NCBI GenBank assembly: GCA_963725215.1
Contig: CAVRXQ010000007.1
Coordinates: 372,001-436,000, forward strand
DNA: 64,000 nt
From: CAVRXQ01 sp963725215
Lineage (GTDB): Bacteria > Actinomycetota > Acidimicrobiia > Acidimicrobiales > Bog-793
Reading direction: 5' to 3'
Of the stretch, positions 35,362-43,903 are shown in pieces. Both the position numbers and the translations under genes were made by a program. The notes beneath the pieces were generated by a model, which saw nothing but the letters and a program-made list of their open reading frames with translations, had not been told where the DNA came from and ran no database searches. Positions within the stretch are counted from its first letter, which is position 1; each line of letters begins with the position of its first letter.

Positions 35362-36411
35362 ATGGTTGATCCCGATCGCTTCGGCGAACTCGAGCAGGAA
35401 TACAAGATTGTCCTCGAAGAACTCTCGCAGCCTGACGTCGCGTCCGATCGTAAACGCTTCCTCGAACTTTCGCGTCGCCTAAAGGCGATCGAACCAGTAG
35501 TCCGCGCGATCAGAGATCTGCGCTCGGCACGTGATGACGCTTCGGCCGCGCTCGAACTCGTGGAGAGCGCACCCGCCTCCGAGCGCGACCTCGCTCGCGC
35601 TGAGCTCGACGTCCAAGAGGCCCGCGTCTCGGAGCTCGAAGAGCTGGTTTCCGTGCTGCTGACGCCGAGGGACGAGAACGACGGGCGCAACGTCATCGTG
35701 ACCATTCGCGGCGCGGAAGGAGGCGCGGAAGCAAACCTGTTCGCGCGGGACCTTTACAACATGTATCTGCGCTACGCGGACCGAAGGCATTGGAAGATCG
35801 ACCTTCTCTCGCTGCAGGAGTCGTCTCTCGGTGGCATTGACGAAGCGACGTTCGTCGTGAAAGGAGACGACGCCTGGTCTCGCCTCAAGCATGAAGGAGG
35901 CACGCATCGGGTGCAGCGCGTCCCGGTCACCGAATCCCAGGGGAGGGTGCATACCTCGTCGGCAACGGTGACGGTGCTCCCCGAGGCGGATGAGGTCGAC
36001 GTCGATATCGACCCGACGGATCTTCGCGTCGACGTCTACCGCTCAACAGGGCCTGGAGGGCAGTCGGTCAATACGACCGACTCCGCGGTGCGGATCACCC
36101 ACATTCCGACAGGGCTCGTCGTCGCGATGCAGGACGAGAAGAGCCAGATCCAGAACCGGGCGAAGGCGATGCAAGTTCTTCGTTCACGGCTGTTGAAGCT
36201 CGAGCAGGACAGGCTGGCCGAGGAGCGGTCCCGCGAGACGCGCGAGCAGATCGGTGCGGGGGGTCGCGCCGACAAGATCCGCACGTACAACTTCAAGGAA
36301 AACCGCGTGACCGATCACCGCATCGGTCTCACGCTCCATCGGCTCGAAAGGATCCTGGACGGCGACCTTGACGAGCTGGTCGAGGCGTTGATGCGTGACG
36401 ATCGGCTTTGA
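35362..36411 (+). CDS. prfA: peptide chain release factor 1
   Basis: The 349-residue factor ends translation at UAA and UAG. The stop-recognition tripeptide is PVT (188-190) in RVPVTESQGRVHTSS. The peptidyl-tRNA hydrolysis loop is GPGGQSVN with GGQ at 232-234. The glutamine of GGQ is normally methylated by PrmC, encoded immediately downstream. The C-terminus has the family block KIRTYNFKENRVTDHRIG. No strong ribosome site precedes ATG 35362. Confidence 0.97.
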   Translation: MVDPDRFGELEQEYKIVLEELSQPDVASDRKRFLELSRRLKAIEPVVRAIRDLRSARDDASAALELVESAPASERDLARAELDVQEARVSELEELVSVLLTPRDENDGRNVIVTIRGAEGGAEANLFARDLYNMYLRYADRRHWKIDLLSLQESSLGGIDEATFVVKGDDAWSRLKHEGGTHRVQRVPVTESQGRVHTSSATVTVLPEADEVDVDIDPTDLRVDVYRSTGPGGQSVNTTDSAVRITHIPTGLVVAMQDEKSQIQNRAKAMQVLRSRLLKLEQDRLAEERSRETREQIGAGGRADKIRTYNFKENRVTDHRIGLTLHRLERILDGDLDELVEALMRDDRL

Positions 36412-36417
36412 TGCTTG

Positions 36418-37296
36418 ATGAACCGGCGCACGAGCACCACTTCACGAACTGGAGGGGCGACCCTCGGCGATCTCGTCGAGGATGCGAGCCGCATCATCGG
36501 GTCGACTGAAGCACGGTGGATCGTCGAAGAAGCCGAGCACCGCACGGGTCCCGGGCGAGCCGACGTCGGGATGTCAGCGAAGAGCGCCGCGACACGCGCC
36601 GAGTTCTCCCGACTACTCGATCGGCGCCTTCGGGGTGAACCGCTGCAACACGTACTCGGACACTGGTCGTTCCGGACTATCGACATCGTCGTCGATCGAC
36701 GGGCGCTCATTCCCCGATCAGAGACAGAAATCGTCGTGGAGTATGCGCTGGCGGAACTCTCAACAATGCGCTGCGAGCCTCTGGTCGTCGACCTCGGTAC
36801 CGGATCTGGAGCGATCGCCTGCGCAATCGCGAGTGAGCACGCGACCGCGTCGATTCTCGCGACGGATGTCTCGGTCGAAGCACTCGAGCTCGCGAGGGCG
36901 AATCGTGACCGCCTCGACGCGCGCGTCGCTCGGCGCGTCGAACTTCGACTCGGCGACTGGTACACCGCGCTCCAGAAGAAGGATCGCGGAAAAGTGAACC
37001 TCGTGGTTTCGAATCCGCCTTACGTCGCGGAGGACGAGTGGGCGGGTCTCGATCCCGTCGTTCGCGATTACGACCCAAGGCTCGCGCTCGTAGCGGGTCC
37101 GCGGGGAACCGAGGCGATTTTCGAAGTCATCTCGGGCGCTCCGGGCGTGCTCGCTGCAGGCGGCTCCGTGGTCGTCGAGATTGCTCCGTGGCAGGCGAGC
37201 GCTGTCCGCGACTTTGCACTTCAGGCGGGCGCGAAATCGGTCGAGATCCGACGCGACCTTGCCGTGCGCCTCCGGGTCCTCGTCGCCCGTTGGTGA
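36418..37296 (+). CDS. prmC: release factor glutamine methyltransferase
   Basis: The 292-residue SAM-dependent enzyme methylates the GGQ glutamine of release factors. SAM motif I is VVDLGTGSGAIACAIA, and the substrate-binding NPPY is at 199-202 (VSNPPYVAEDEW). The N-terminal helical domain includes GEPLQHVLGHWSF. ATG 36418 lies six bases after the prfA stop; a TTG one codon earlier is also possible. Its stop overlaps the GTG of the next gene as GTGA. Confidence 0.95.
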   Translation: MNRRTSTTSRTGGATLGDLVEDASRIIGSTEARWIVEEAEHRTGPGRADVGMSAKSAATRAEFSRLLDRRLRGEPLQHVLGHWSFRTIDIVVDRRALIPRSETEIVVEYALAELSTMRCEPLVVDLGTGSGAIACAIASEHATASILATDVSVEALELARANRDRLDARVARRVELRLGDWYTALQKKDRGKVNLVVSNPPYVAEDEWAGLDPVVRDYDPRLALVAGPRGTEAIFEVISGAPGVLAAGGSVVVEIAPWQASAVRDFALQAGAKSVEIRRDLAVRLRVLVARW

Positions 37297-37898
37297 CTTC
37301 GGATCGAAAAAATGTCGAGGCGGCGCTTGTCGCCGGGTCGGTGGTGGGAATTCCGACCGACACCGTCTACGGGCTCGCGGCTGTAGCGACGAACGACATC
37401 GCCCTCGATCGCATCTTCGAGCTGAAAGAGAGGCCCCCCGGCCTCGCGCTCCCCGTTCTCGTTTCTGATCTCGAGCAAGCGGAGCGATTTCTCGGACGCT
37501 CCGACGAGCGACTCGCTCGGTTGGCGCGACACTTTTGGCCTGGCGCGTTGACGGTCGTCGCCCGTTTTGAGTTGGTTGACGCCCCGACACTCGGCGGCGA
37601 TGGCTCGAGCGTCGGTCTGCGTTGTCCCGACGACGACGTCGTTCGCGACCTGTGTCGCGCGATCGGCCCACTCGCTGTCACGAGCGCGAATCGTCACGGC
37701 GGTGCGCCAATCACTTCGGCGTCACAATTCACAGAGATCTTTGGCGACGCGATCGGCGTTGTTCTCGACGGAGGCGTGCGTGACGGAGTCCCTTCGACGG
37801 TCGTTTCGATCGCCGACGAGAGGTCGCGCGCACTGAGAGTCGGAACGATCCCGTGGTCCGAAATACTCGCTGTACTCGAGACGAGTTCGATGGGCTGA
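37293..37898 (+). CDS. tsaC: L-threonylcarbamoyladenylate synthase (TsaC/Sua5 family)
   Basis: The 201-residue YrdC-domain enzyme makes threonylcarbamoyl-AMP from threonine, bicarbonate and ATP for the t6A modification of tRNAs reading ANN codons. Motifs are GIPTDTVYGLAA, the KERPPGLALPVLV block and VTSANRHGGAP. It is the short form without the Sua5 C-terminal domain. GTG 37293 overlaps the prmC stop by four bases. prfA-prmC-tsaC is a conserved actinobacterial order. Confidence 0.93.
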   Translation: MTSDRKNVEAALVAGSVVGIPTDTVYGLAAVATNDIALDRIFELKERPPGLALPVLVSDLEQAERFLGRSDERLARLARHFWPGALTVVARFELVDAPTLGGDGSSVGLRCPDDDVVRDLCRAIGPLAVTSANRHGGAPITSASQFTEIFGDAIGVVLDGGVRDGVPSTVVSIADERSRALRVGTIPWSEILAVLETSSMG

Positions 37899-37966
37899 TC
37901 CGACGATCGCGTCGGGTTCGTAGAGCGCCCGGGGAAATTGGCGAAAGCCGAATAGAATCGGCTGTC

Positions 37967-38410
37967 GTGCGCTTCGCGGTCGGCTCTGACCACGCTGGTT
38001 TCGAAATGAAAGAACTGCTCCGCGAGCACCTCGAGAAGATGGAGCACGAAGTCATCGACCTCGGCACCCACGACGAGTCGCCCGTCGACTATCCGGATTA
38101 CGGCGCCGCGGTCGGACGGGCGGTCGTTTCTGGCCAAGCCGACCTCGGCGTCTGCGTGTGCGGCTCCGGCATCGGAATCTCGATCGCTGCGAACAAGATT
38201 CCAGGTGTTCGTGCCGCGGTCGTCCACGACGTCTCGTCCGCGCGTCTCGCGAAGCATCACAACGACGCCAACGTCGTCTGCTTCGGGGCTCGGCTCCTCG
38301 GTGGAGTCGTCGCGTTCGACGCCCTCGACGCGTTCGTCGAGTCGACGTTCGACGGCGGTCGACATGAGGCTCGAATCGACAAAATCAGCGCGCTCGAAAA
38401 GGAGAGGTGA
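37967..38410 (+). CDS. rpiB: ribose-5-phosphate isomerase B
   Basis: The 147-residue enzyme interconverts ribulose 5-phosphate and ribose 5-phosphate. Family residues are SDHAGFEMKE, CVCGSGIGISIAANK with the catalytic Cys/Thr loop region, and AKHHNDANV. GTG 37967 gives an N-terminus (VRFAVGSDHAG) like other RpiBs. TAGAAT lies seven to eight bases upstream and no ribosome site is seen, so a leaderless transcript is possible. glyA starts four bases after its stop. Together rpiB and glyA are an insertion compared with the mycobacterial tsaC-wecA order. Confidence 0.94.
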   Translation: MRFAVGSDHAGFEMKELLREHLEKMEHEVIDLGTHDESPVDYPDYGAAVGRAVVSGQADLGVCVCGSGIGISIAANKIPGVRAAVVHDVSSARLAKHHNDANVVCFGARLLGGVVAFDALDAFVESTFDGGRHEARIDKISALEKER

Positions 38411-38413
38411 GAC

Positions 38414-39709
38414 GTGGACAACGACGTACTCGCGAGCGACCCGGAAGTCAGAGCGATCCTCGAGCGCGAACTCGAACGCCAACGGACGACGATCCAGCTG
38501 ATCGCTTCCGAAAACTTCACTTCGCCAGCCGTGCTCGCAGCAACGGCATCGGTGTTGACGAACAAGTACTCGGAGGGATATCCGGGACGTCGCTACTACG
38601 GCGGAAACGTCTTCGCTGATCAAATCGAGTCGCTCGCGCGCGACCGGGCGACGTCGCTTTTCGGCGCCGAGCACGCAAACGTCCAGCCTCACGCGGGCGC
38701 CTCCGCCAACCTGGCCGCCTACCTCGCGCTCGTCGAGCCCGGGGAGACGGTCCTCGCGATGCGACTCGACCAGGGCGGGCACCTCACCCACGGTTCACCT
38801 GTCAGCGTGACCGGCAAGCTCTACCGCTTCGTCGCCTACGGGGTCACGCCGGCTTCGGATGACGGATCCGGCGAGCGCATCGATCTCGATCAGGTCGCAG
38901 ACCTGGCGCGCAAGGAGCGCCCGAAGCTCATCGTCGCCGGGACGACGGCATACACGAGGCTCATCGAGCCCCTCCCGTTCCGGGAGATCGCGGACGAGGT
39001 CGGTGCGACCTTCATGTTCGACGCCGCGCACCCCGCCGGTCTCATCGCCGGCGGCGTGCACCCCAATCCCGTCGGAATAGCAGACGTCGTCACCTTCACG
39101 ACGCACAAGACCCTTCGCGGTCCGAGGGGCGGGGCGATCTTGACCGGCGAAGCCCACGCCCGCGCGATCGACGCCGCCGTGTTCCCCGGGTTGCAGGGCG
39201 GGCCGCTCGATCACGTCATCGCGGCGAAGGCGGTCGCTTTCGGGGAAGCGTCCACCGACGCGTTCAAGTCGTACGCGGGGCAGATCCTCCGCAACGCCGC
39301 CGCGCTCGCGGACTCGCTGAAGGCAGAAGGATTCCGCCTCGTCGCCGGCGGGACCGAGAACCACACGGTCCTCGTCGACCTGCGCAACTTCGACGCCGAA
39401 TTGACCGGCAAGGACGCACAGGACGTGCTCGATCGCGTCGGGATCACCTGCAATCGCAACCAGATCCCGAACGATCCCCGTTCGCCGTTCGTGACGAGCG
39501 GACTGCGGCTCGGCAGCGCGGCAGAGACGACCGCCGGCATGGGCGAGTCCGAGATGCGCCGCATCGGCGAGCTGATCGCGACGGTTTTGCGCAACCGCAT
39601 GGATGAAAAGGCCCTCGGGGAGGTCCGCGTGGAAGTCCGCGAGCTCTGCGCGAAGTTCGACCCGTACGCGTCGCTCGCAGGGATTCAGGAGTCCCTCCGG
39701 AGCTCCTGA
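38414..39709 (+). CDS. glyA: serine hydroxymethyltransferase
   Basis: The 431-residue PLP enzyme converts serine and tetrahydrofolate to glycine and methylene-tetrahydrofolate. The N-terminus has LIASENFTSPAVL. YPGRRYYGG and FDAAHPAGLIAGG follow. The PLP lysine lies in TTHKTLRGPRGG. The C-terminal VTSGLRLGSAAETTAG is normal. GTG 38414 has AGGAG in the rpiB end. The stop overlaps the ATG of the next gene (TGATG). Confidence 0.97.
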   Translation: MDNDVLASDPEVRAILERELERQRTTIQLIASENFTSPAVLAATASVLTNKYSEGYPGRRYYGGNVFADQIESLARDRATSLFGAEHANVQPHAGASANLAAYLALVEPGETVLAMRLDQGGHLTHGSPVSVTGKLYRFVAYGVTPASDDGSGERIDLDQVADLARKERPKLIVAGTTAYTRLIEPLPFREIADEVGATFMFDAAHPAGLIAGGVHPNPVGIADVVTFTTHKTLRGPRGGAILTGEAHARAIDAAVFPGLQGGPLDHVIAAKAVAFGEASTDAFKSYAGQILRNAAALADSLKAEGFRLVAGGTENHTVLVDLRNFDAELTGKDAQDVLDRVGITCNRNQIPNDPRSPFVTSGLRLGSAAETTAGMGESEMRRIGELIATVLRNRMDEKALGEVRVEVRELCAKFDPYASLAGIQESLRSS

Positions 39710-41106
39710 TGACCCTGTACGGCGAGTACACGCTCGTCGCCGTGATCGCCGCTTTCGCGACGTTTGCGCTCGGCTATCCCGTTCGCAAGGTGGCGATCGC
39801 ATTCGGTGCCGTCGACGAGCCGAGTTTGGAACGCGTCCATTCGCGCCGCGTGCCGACCATTGGCGGTACCTCGATGCTGCTCGGTTTCGGCGTGGCGCTG
39901 CTGATCGCGTCACAACTCGGCGGCCTGTCGTCGATCTTCCGCGGGTCGACCGAACCGTTGGGAGTCGGCCTCGCCGCGTTCGTCATCTACGGCGTCGGCC
40001 TGATCGACGACGTGAAGAACATCTCTCCGCCGGCGAAGGTCGCGGGGCAGGTGTTCGCAGCGATGGTGCTCGTCTTTCTGGGCGTCACGATGGAGTACTT
40101 CAAGTTCCCCTTCTTCCCGACGATCTACGTGCTCTCGCCGTCGGTGCTGCCGCTCGTCACGGCGATCTGGGTCGTCGGCATGGCAAACGCGGTCAACCTG
40201 ATCGACGGCCTCGACGGACTCGCGGCGGGCGTCGTCGCGATCGGCGCCGCGGCACTGTGCGTCTACGGGCTTCGCCTCGAGACCCTCGGAAACCTGACTC
40301 CCGACAACCTCGGGCCACTTGTCGCCGCGATCACCTGTGGAGTCTGCATCGGGTTCCTGCCGCACAATTTCTATCCGGCGCGACAGTTCATGGGGGATTC
40401 GGGGGCGCTGTTCCTCGGTCTTTTGATGGCCGCGGCGACGATGGTGATCGGAGGCCGCACGACGGTGAACGGCGTCGCGGGCACCGACGTCTCCGGACTC
40501 ACCTTCTTCCGCTTCGCGCCGCTTTTCATCCCGATCTTTATCTTGGGAGTGCCGATCCTCGACACGGTGTTCGCGATCGTCAGGCGGACGGTGCGCGGGG
40601 TGAGTTTCGCCGAACGCGACCTCGGCCATTTGCACTACCGGTTGGTGCGGCTCGGCCACGGCCAGCGCCGTTCGGTGTTGATCCTTTGGGCCTGGACGGC
40701 GGTGCTCTCGGCGTTCGCCATCTTGCCGACGTTCGTTTTAAAGGTGAACGCCTTCGTGCCCTTCGTGGCGGCTTTCTCGGTGGCCGTCCTGTACATGATC
40801 TTCCGTCCAGGTGGGCGGGCGATCGTCGCCACCGAGGAGCCGGAGTCAGCGCCGGTCGAGGGGGTTGTGCCAGAAGCGATCCCGCAAGACCAGGCCGCAC
40901 CGCCGATCTCGGTCGTCATGTCGACCGCAGCGGGGGTCGCGGTCGCCGGCGAGCCCGATCTCGCCGCTCCGAGACGACGCCGGAGACGGCGCCACGTCCT
41001 CCTTCCGCGTCGGCGAATTCGGCCGCCAAGCGAGCACTCGTCGCCCAGAGAGCCCGACGCGCACCCCGCACCTTTTGGCGAGTCGCGTGGCGAGATGCGA
41101 GGATAA
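39709..41106 (+). CDS. wecA: undecaprenyl-phosphate glycosyl-1-phosphate transferase (WecA/TagO family)
   Basis: The 465-residue membrane enzyme moves a sugar 1-phosphate, usually GlcNAc-1-P, onto a polyprenyl phosphate to start a cell-wall polymer. About 11 helices fill residues 1-365. Family signatures are DEPSLERVHSRRVPTIGG, NLIDGLDGLAAG with the metal Asps, FMGDSGALFLG, and the His-rich cytosolic loop DLGHLHYRLVRLGH. In mycobacteria the matching gene (rfe/wecA) starts arabinogalactan linker synthesis and also precedes the atp operon. The C-terminal 100 residues are disordered, with a very basic stretch RRRRRRHVLLPRRR, longer than usual. The stop precedes the next gene by nine bases. Confidence 0.92.
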   Translation: MTLYGEYTLVAVIAAFATFALGYPVRKVAIAFGAVDEPSLERVHSRRVPTIGGTSMLLGFGVALLIASQLGGLSSIFRGSTEPLGVGLAAFVIYGVGLIDDVKNISPPAKVAGQVFAAMVLVFLGVTMEYFKFPFFPTIYVLSPSVLPLVTAIWVVGMANAVNLIDGLDGLAAGVVAIGAAALCVYGLRLETLGNLTPDNLGPLVAAITCGVCIGFLPHNFYPARQFMGDSGALFLGLLMAAATMVIGGRTTVNGVAGTDVSGLTFFRFAPLFIPIFILGVPILDTVFAIVRRTVRGVSFAERDLGHLHYRLVRLGHGQRRSVLILWAWTAVLSAFAILPTFVLKVNAFVPFVAAFSVAVLYMIFRPGGRAIVATEEPESAPVEGVVPEAIPQDQAAPPISVVMSTAAGVAVAGEPDLAAPRRRRRRRHVLLPRRRIRPPSEHSSPREPDAHPAPFGESRGEMRG

Positions 41107-41115
41107 GCCGCCAAG

Positions 41116-41319
41116 GTGGCCAGACGGTCGTCCCCGACGCTCGTCGAGCTCGCCGGGGTAGGGCTGACGGCCGGGGCCTGCGTCGCGGTCGGCGTCGGCG
41201 GCGGCTACTGGATCGCTGAGGCGACCGGTTCCGGCGCGACGGTGACCTTCGTCGGGCTCGGTGTCGGCGTGGTCGCCGCGGTGGCGGCCGTGTATTTCAG
41301 GATCAAGAGATATCTCTGA
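41116..41319 (+). CDS. small two-helix membrane protein, AtpZ/AtpI-like
   Basis: The 67-residue protein from GTG 41116 has two hydrophobic helices joined by GGGYWIAEATGSGA and ends in basic FRIKRYL. This form and the position at the head of the atp operon fit the AtpZ/ATPase_gene1 family. Members of that family help assemble the c-ring or carry Mg2+. GAGGATAAG upstream serves as the ribosome site. A second AtpI-type protein follows. Confidence 0.7.
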   Translation: MARRSSPTLVELAGVGLTAGACVAVGVGGGYWIAEATGSGATVTFVGLGVGVVAAVAAVYFRIKRYL

Positions 41320-41337
41320 GTCAGTAACCTGCGGTCC

Positions 41338-41352
41338 GGCCTGAGACAGGCC
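41338..41352 (+). repeat. small inverted repeat before atpI
   Basis: GGCCTG, three bases, then CAGGCC forms a short perfect hairpin in the 55-base gap between the AtpZ-like gene and atpI. It could moderate expression. Nothing else marks it. Confidence 0.3.
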
Positions 41353-41374
41353 TCAACGCGCCACGAAGACGAGC

Positions 41375-41800
41375 ATGGATCGAATCTCCCAACTGTTTGA
41401 ACACCTACCCCTGTCCGAGATGTCGCGCCTCGTGCGTCGGACGGTGCTCGCGGGACTCGCGGTCGGCGTCGTCGTGTTCGGGATCTCGCTCGCGCTGTCC
41501 CGTCCGTTGATCGGGCTCGGGGTGTGCATTGGGCTGGCGCTGGGTCTCGTGAACATCCGCCTCGTCGCGCGATCCGTTGCCAAAGTAAACGCCTCCGGCC
41601 ACGCGCACCCCCGTCGGGCGCTCGCCTCGAACACCCTCGCCCGCCTCGGTCTCACCACGGTCGTCGTCGTGGGGCTCGCGTTCGCGTCCGTCGAGCTCGG
41701 AATCGCCACCGCGGGCGGCGTCGCGCTCTTCTATCTGCTCTTGCTGGTGAGCCTCGTCCGCAGCCTGCTCGGGCAAGGCACGACGGGGGTGGCGCTGTGA
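41375..41800 (+). CDS. atpI: ATP synthase subunit I-like protein
   Basis: The 141-residue protein has four predicted membrane helices: about 25-45, 48-65, 88-105 and 107-130. A polar NIRLVARSVAKVNASGHAHPRRA loop lies in the middle. It sits directly upstream of atpB in the usual place of atpI, which assists assembly of the c-ring. Sequence conservation in this family is low, so the call relies on position and topology. The atpB GTG overlaps its stop as GTGA. Confidence 0.75.
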   Translation: MDRISQLFEHLPLSEMSRLVRRTVLAGLAVGVVVFGISLALSRPLIGLGVCIGLALGLVNIRLVARSVAKVNASGHAHPRRALASNTLARLGLTTVVVVGLAFASVELGIATAGGVALFYLLLLVSLVRSLLGQGTTGVAL

Positions 41801-42531
41801 TCGGGCCCGTCCTCGCCGGGCTGAACTCGAACGACATCGGCAAGCACATCACCCAGAAGTGGTTTGGGCTGACCGTGAATGTGGACACGGTGCTCTCGAC
41901 GCTTGTCGCCGGAGCCATCGTTCTCGCGCTCGGCTTCTACCTTCGTTCCAAGGCGACTTCGGGCGTTCCTGGGAGGTTCCAGCTCGCGTTCGAGACGATC
42001 GTCCGGGGGGTCGAAAATCAGGTCGACACGACTATGGGCGACGCCGGCAAGCCGATCGTTCCGCTCGCGTTCACGCTGTTCACGTTGATCCTGATCGCGA
42101 ACTGGCTCGAACTGATTCCGACGGGGCACACCCCTCAGTACCTCCCCGCGCCTGCCGGCGACGTGAACTTCACCGCAGCGCTCGCGGTGTTCGTCATCGT
42201 GTTGATGCACGCCACCTGGATCTCGAAACACGGGCTGCGTAGCTACCTCGGTCACTATCTGAAACCGTTCAAGGTGTTGTTGCCGATCAACGTCATCGAG
42301 GAACTCGTGAAGCCCGTCACGCTGGCTTTGCGACTCTTCGGCAACATCTTCTCGGGTGGGCTTTTGCTCGTGATCATCGCGAGCGTGCCGTTGCAATTCA
42401 GCGTGATAATCCCGCTGGGCGATCTGATCTGGAAGCTTTTCGATGGACTTTTCGTCGGACCGGTGCAGGCGTTTATCTTCTCGCTGCTAACCGTCTTGTA
42501 CTTCCAGTCGGCCGTCGTCGGAGAACACTGA
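41797..42531 (+). CDS. atpB: F0F1 ATP synthase subunit a
   Basis: The 244-residue membrane subunit forms the proton half-channels next to the c-ring. The essential arginine is in ALRLFGNIFSGGLLL, and the preceding INVIEELVKPVTL is the usual lead. GTG 41797 overlaps the atpI stop. The N-terminus (LNSNDIGKHITQKWFGLTVNVDTV) resembles the actinobacterial form. About six helices are predicted. Confidence 0.96.
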   Translation: MIGPVLAGLNSNDIGKHITQKWFGLTVNVDTVLSTLVAGAIVLALGFYLRSKATSGVPGRFQLAFETIVRGVENQVDTTMGDAGKPIVPLAFTLFTLILIANWLELIPTGHTPQYLPAPAGDVNFTAALAVFVIVLMHATWISKHGLRSYLGHYLKPFKVLLPINVIEELVKPVTLALRLFGNIFSGGLLLVIIASVPLQFSVIIPLGDLIWKLFDGLFVGPVQAFIFSLLTVLYFQSAVVGEH

Positions 42532-42589
42532 TCGACCCGACGGGCGAACGCCCGTTGGGATGAGGCATCAACAAGCACAGGAGAAGCAA

Positions 42590-42850
42590 ATGGCAGACAC
42601 GACCCAGCAGGCCATCCAGCTCGCAGGAGCGCTCGTCGGTGGAGGAATCGCGCTCGGCGGCGGAGCGATCGGTGCAGCGATTGGTGACGGCCTCGCCGGG
42701 AGCCAGACGATCGCCGGGGTGGCCCGTCAACCCGAAGCGCAGGGTCGTCTCTTCACGATCATGTTCATCATCGTCGGACTCGTCGAGGCGATGTACTTCA
42801 TCAACTTGGTCTTCATGTTCCTGTTCGTCTTCGTTCTCTATAAGAAGTAG
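42590..42850 (+). CDS. atpE: F0F1 ATP synthase subunit c
   Basis: The 86-residue protein has two membrane helices joined by the polar loop ARQPEAQGRL. The proton-binding carboxylate is Glu66 in GLVEAMYFINL. The first helix has the GGGIALGGGAIGAAIG glycine pattern that packs the ring. ATG 42590 follows AGGAG. The region around Glu66 is the diarylquinoline site in mycobacteria and looks similar here, but sensitivity cannot be predicted. Confidence 0.97.
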   Translation: MADTTQQAIQLAGALVGGGIALGGGAIGAAIGDGLAGSQTIAGVARQPEAQGRLFTIMFIIVGLVEAMYFINLVFMFLFVFVLYKK

Positions 42851-42868
42851 GGAGCGGGTCCTACCGCT

Positions 42869-43402
42869 GTGCTCGCAAGCTCTGGTACCACCAACTTCAT
42901 CATCCCGAACGCCACTTTCTTCGTTGAGCTCGTGATATTCATCGTCGTACTCGGCATCGTCGCGAAGTTCGTCCTTCCGCCGATCCAAAAGGTGATGAGT
43001 GAACGAGACGACTCGGTCCGTCGTGAGCAGGAATCCGCTGAGGCATCGCGCAAGGAAGCCGCGCGACTCGACACAGAGCGGCTCCAAACACTCGCCGACG
43101 CGCGGGCGCGTGCGCGGGCGATCCTCCAAGAAGCGTCGCGAAAAGTCGAAGACCTCCTCCAAGAGGCGCGCCGACGCGGGCAAGAAGAACACGATCGTCG
43201 GGTCCGCGACGCAGCCGGAGCGATCGACGCCGAACGGGAGCGGGTCCGTGCCGAATTGCTCGAACGCGCCGAGACCCTCGTCGTCGAGGCGGCGGAGCGC
43301 ATCGTCGGCGGAGGTCTCGACGCGAGCCGGCACCGACAGCTGATCGTCGAAGAGCTCCAGCTCGCCGATCGCCGCGCGCGAAAGGACGGCGGACGACGGT
43401 GA
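42869..43402 (+). CDS. atpF: F0F1 ATP synthase subunit b
   Basis: The 177-residue protein has one N-terminal membrane helix (about 13-35, ATFFVELVIFIVVLGIVAKF). A long charged coiled coil follows, forming the peripheral stalk. GTG 42869 starts it. The stop overlaps the next gene's start (ATGATCG region at 43399). A second b-type gene follows, so the stalk is probably a b/b' heterodimer. Confidence 0.93.
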   Translation: MLASSGTTNFIIPNATFFVELVIFIVVLGIVAKFVLPPIQKVMSERDDSVRREQESAEASRKEAARLDTERLQTLADARARARAILQEASRKVEDLLQEARRRGQEEHDRRVRDAAGAIDAERERVRAELLERAETLVVEAAERIVGGGLDASRHRQLIVEELQLADRRARKDGGRR

Positions 43403-43903
43403 TCGTCGCGTCAACGAATTTCGGCTTGTCCTACGGGCTTGAGTGGTTAGCCCTCCTTCTCGTCGCGGCGTTCATCGTTCGCTACGTGGTCCCACCGCTG
43501 CGCAGGGGAATGAAAAGACAGACCGAGGCGATCCGTGAACAGCTCAGTACCGGCGAGCGGATCCGCGAAGAGGCGGAGCAGGTGCTGACCGCGCGGAGGG
43601 CCGCGCTCGAGAGGGCGAGGGCCGAATCCGAATCGATTGTCGCCCAAGCGAAACGCAACGCGGACGCGCTTTTGGAGCAGGGCAGACAGCGTGCCGACGA
43701 GGAATACGCGCCACGCGCTCGTCCGGGCGTCTTCGGCCATCGACCTTGCTCGCGCGCAGATCCGCGACGAGGTTCTCGAAGAGATCGGCTCGGCGGTCGT
43801 CGAAGCTGCGGCGAAGGTCGTGGCCTCCGAACTCGACGAACCGGTTCACCACCGTCTCATCTCCGAGGCGATCGCGGCGGCCGAACGGGAACAGGCCGTT
43901 TAG
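43399..43903 (+). pseudogene. atpF': ATP synthase subunit b' with a frameshift near 43710
   Basis: The gene begins with a membrane helix (YGLEWLALLLVAAFIVRYVV) and a charged coiled coil up to QGRQRADEEYA. At about 43707-43713 homology moves to another frame: RHALVRASSAIDLARAQIRDEV, then AAAKVVASELDEPVHHRLISEAIAAAEREQAV and TAG 43901-43903. A loss of two bases in a GCGCGC run would explain it. Read without correction, the first frame continues through about 62 Arg/Gly-rich residues into the following delta gene, giving a false 468-residue fusion. The corrected b' is about 168 residues. An ATP synthase subunit is normally needed, so an error in the sequence is possible. Confidence 0.8.

Noticed and set aside
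37950..37966. firm leaderless promoter for rpiB
   Set aside because: TAGAAT is well placed, but no -35 element at a proper distance was found, so it is only mentioned in the gene entry.
39603..41219. 538-codon plus-strand frame over wecA
   Set aside because: It is an Arg-rich shadow in another frame. wecA has clear membrane helices and motifs.
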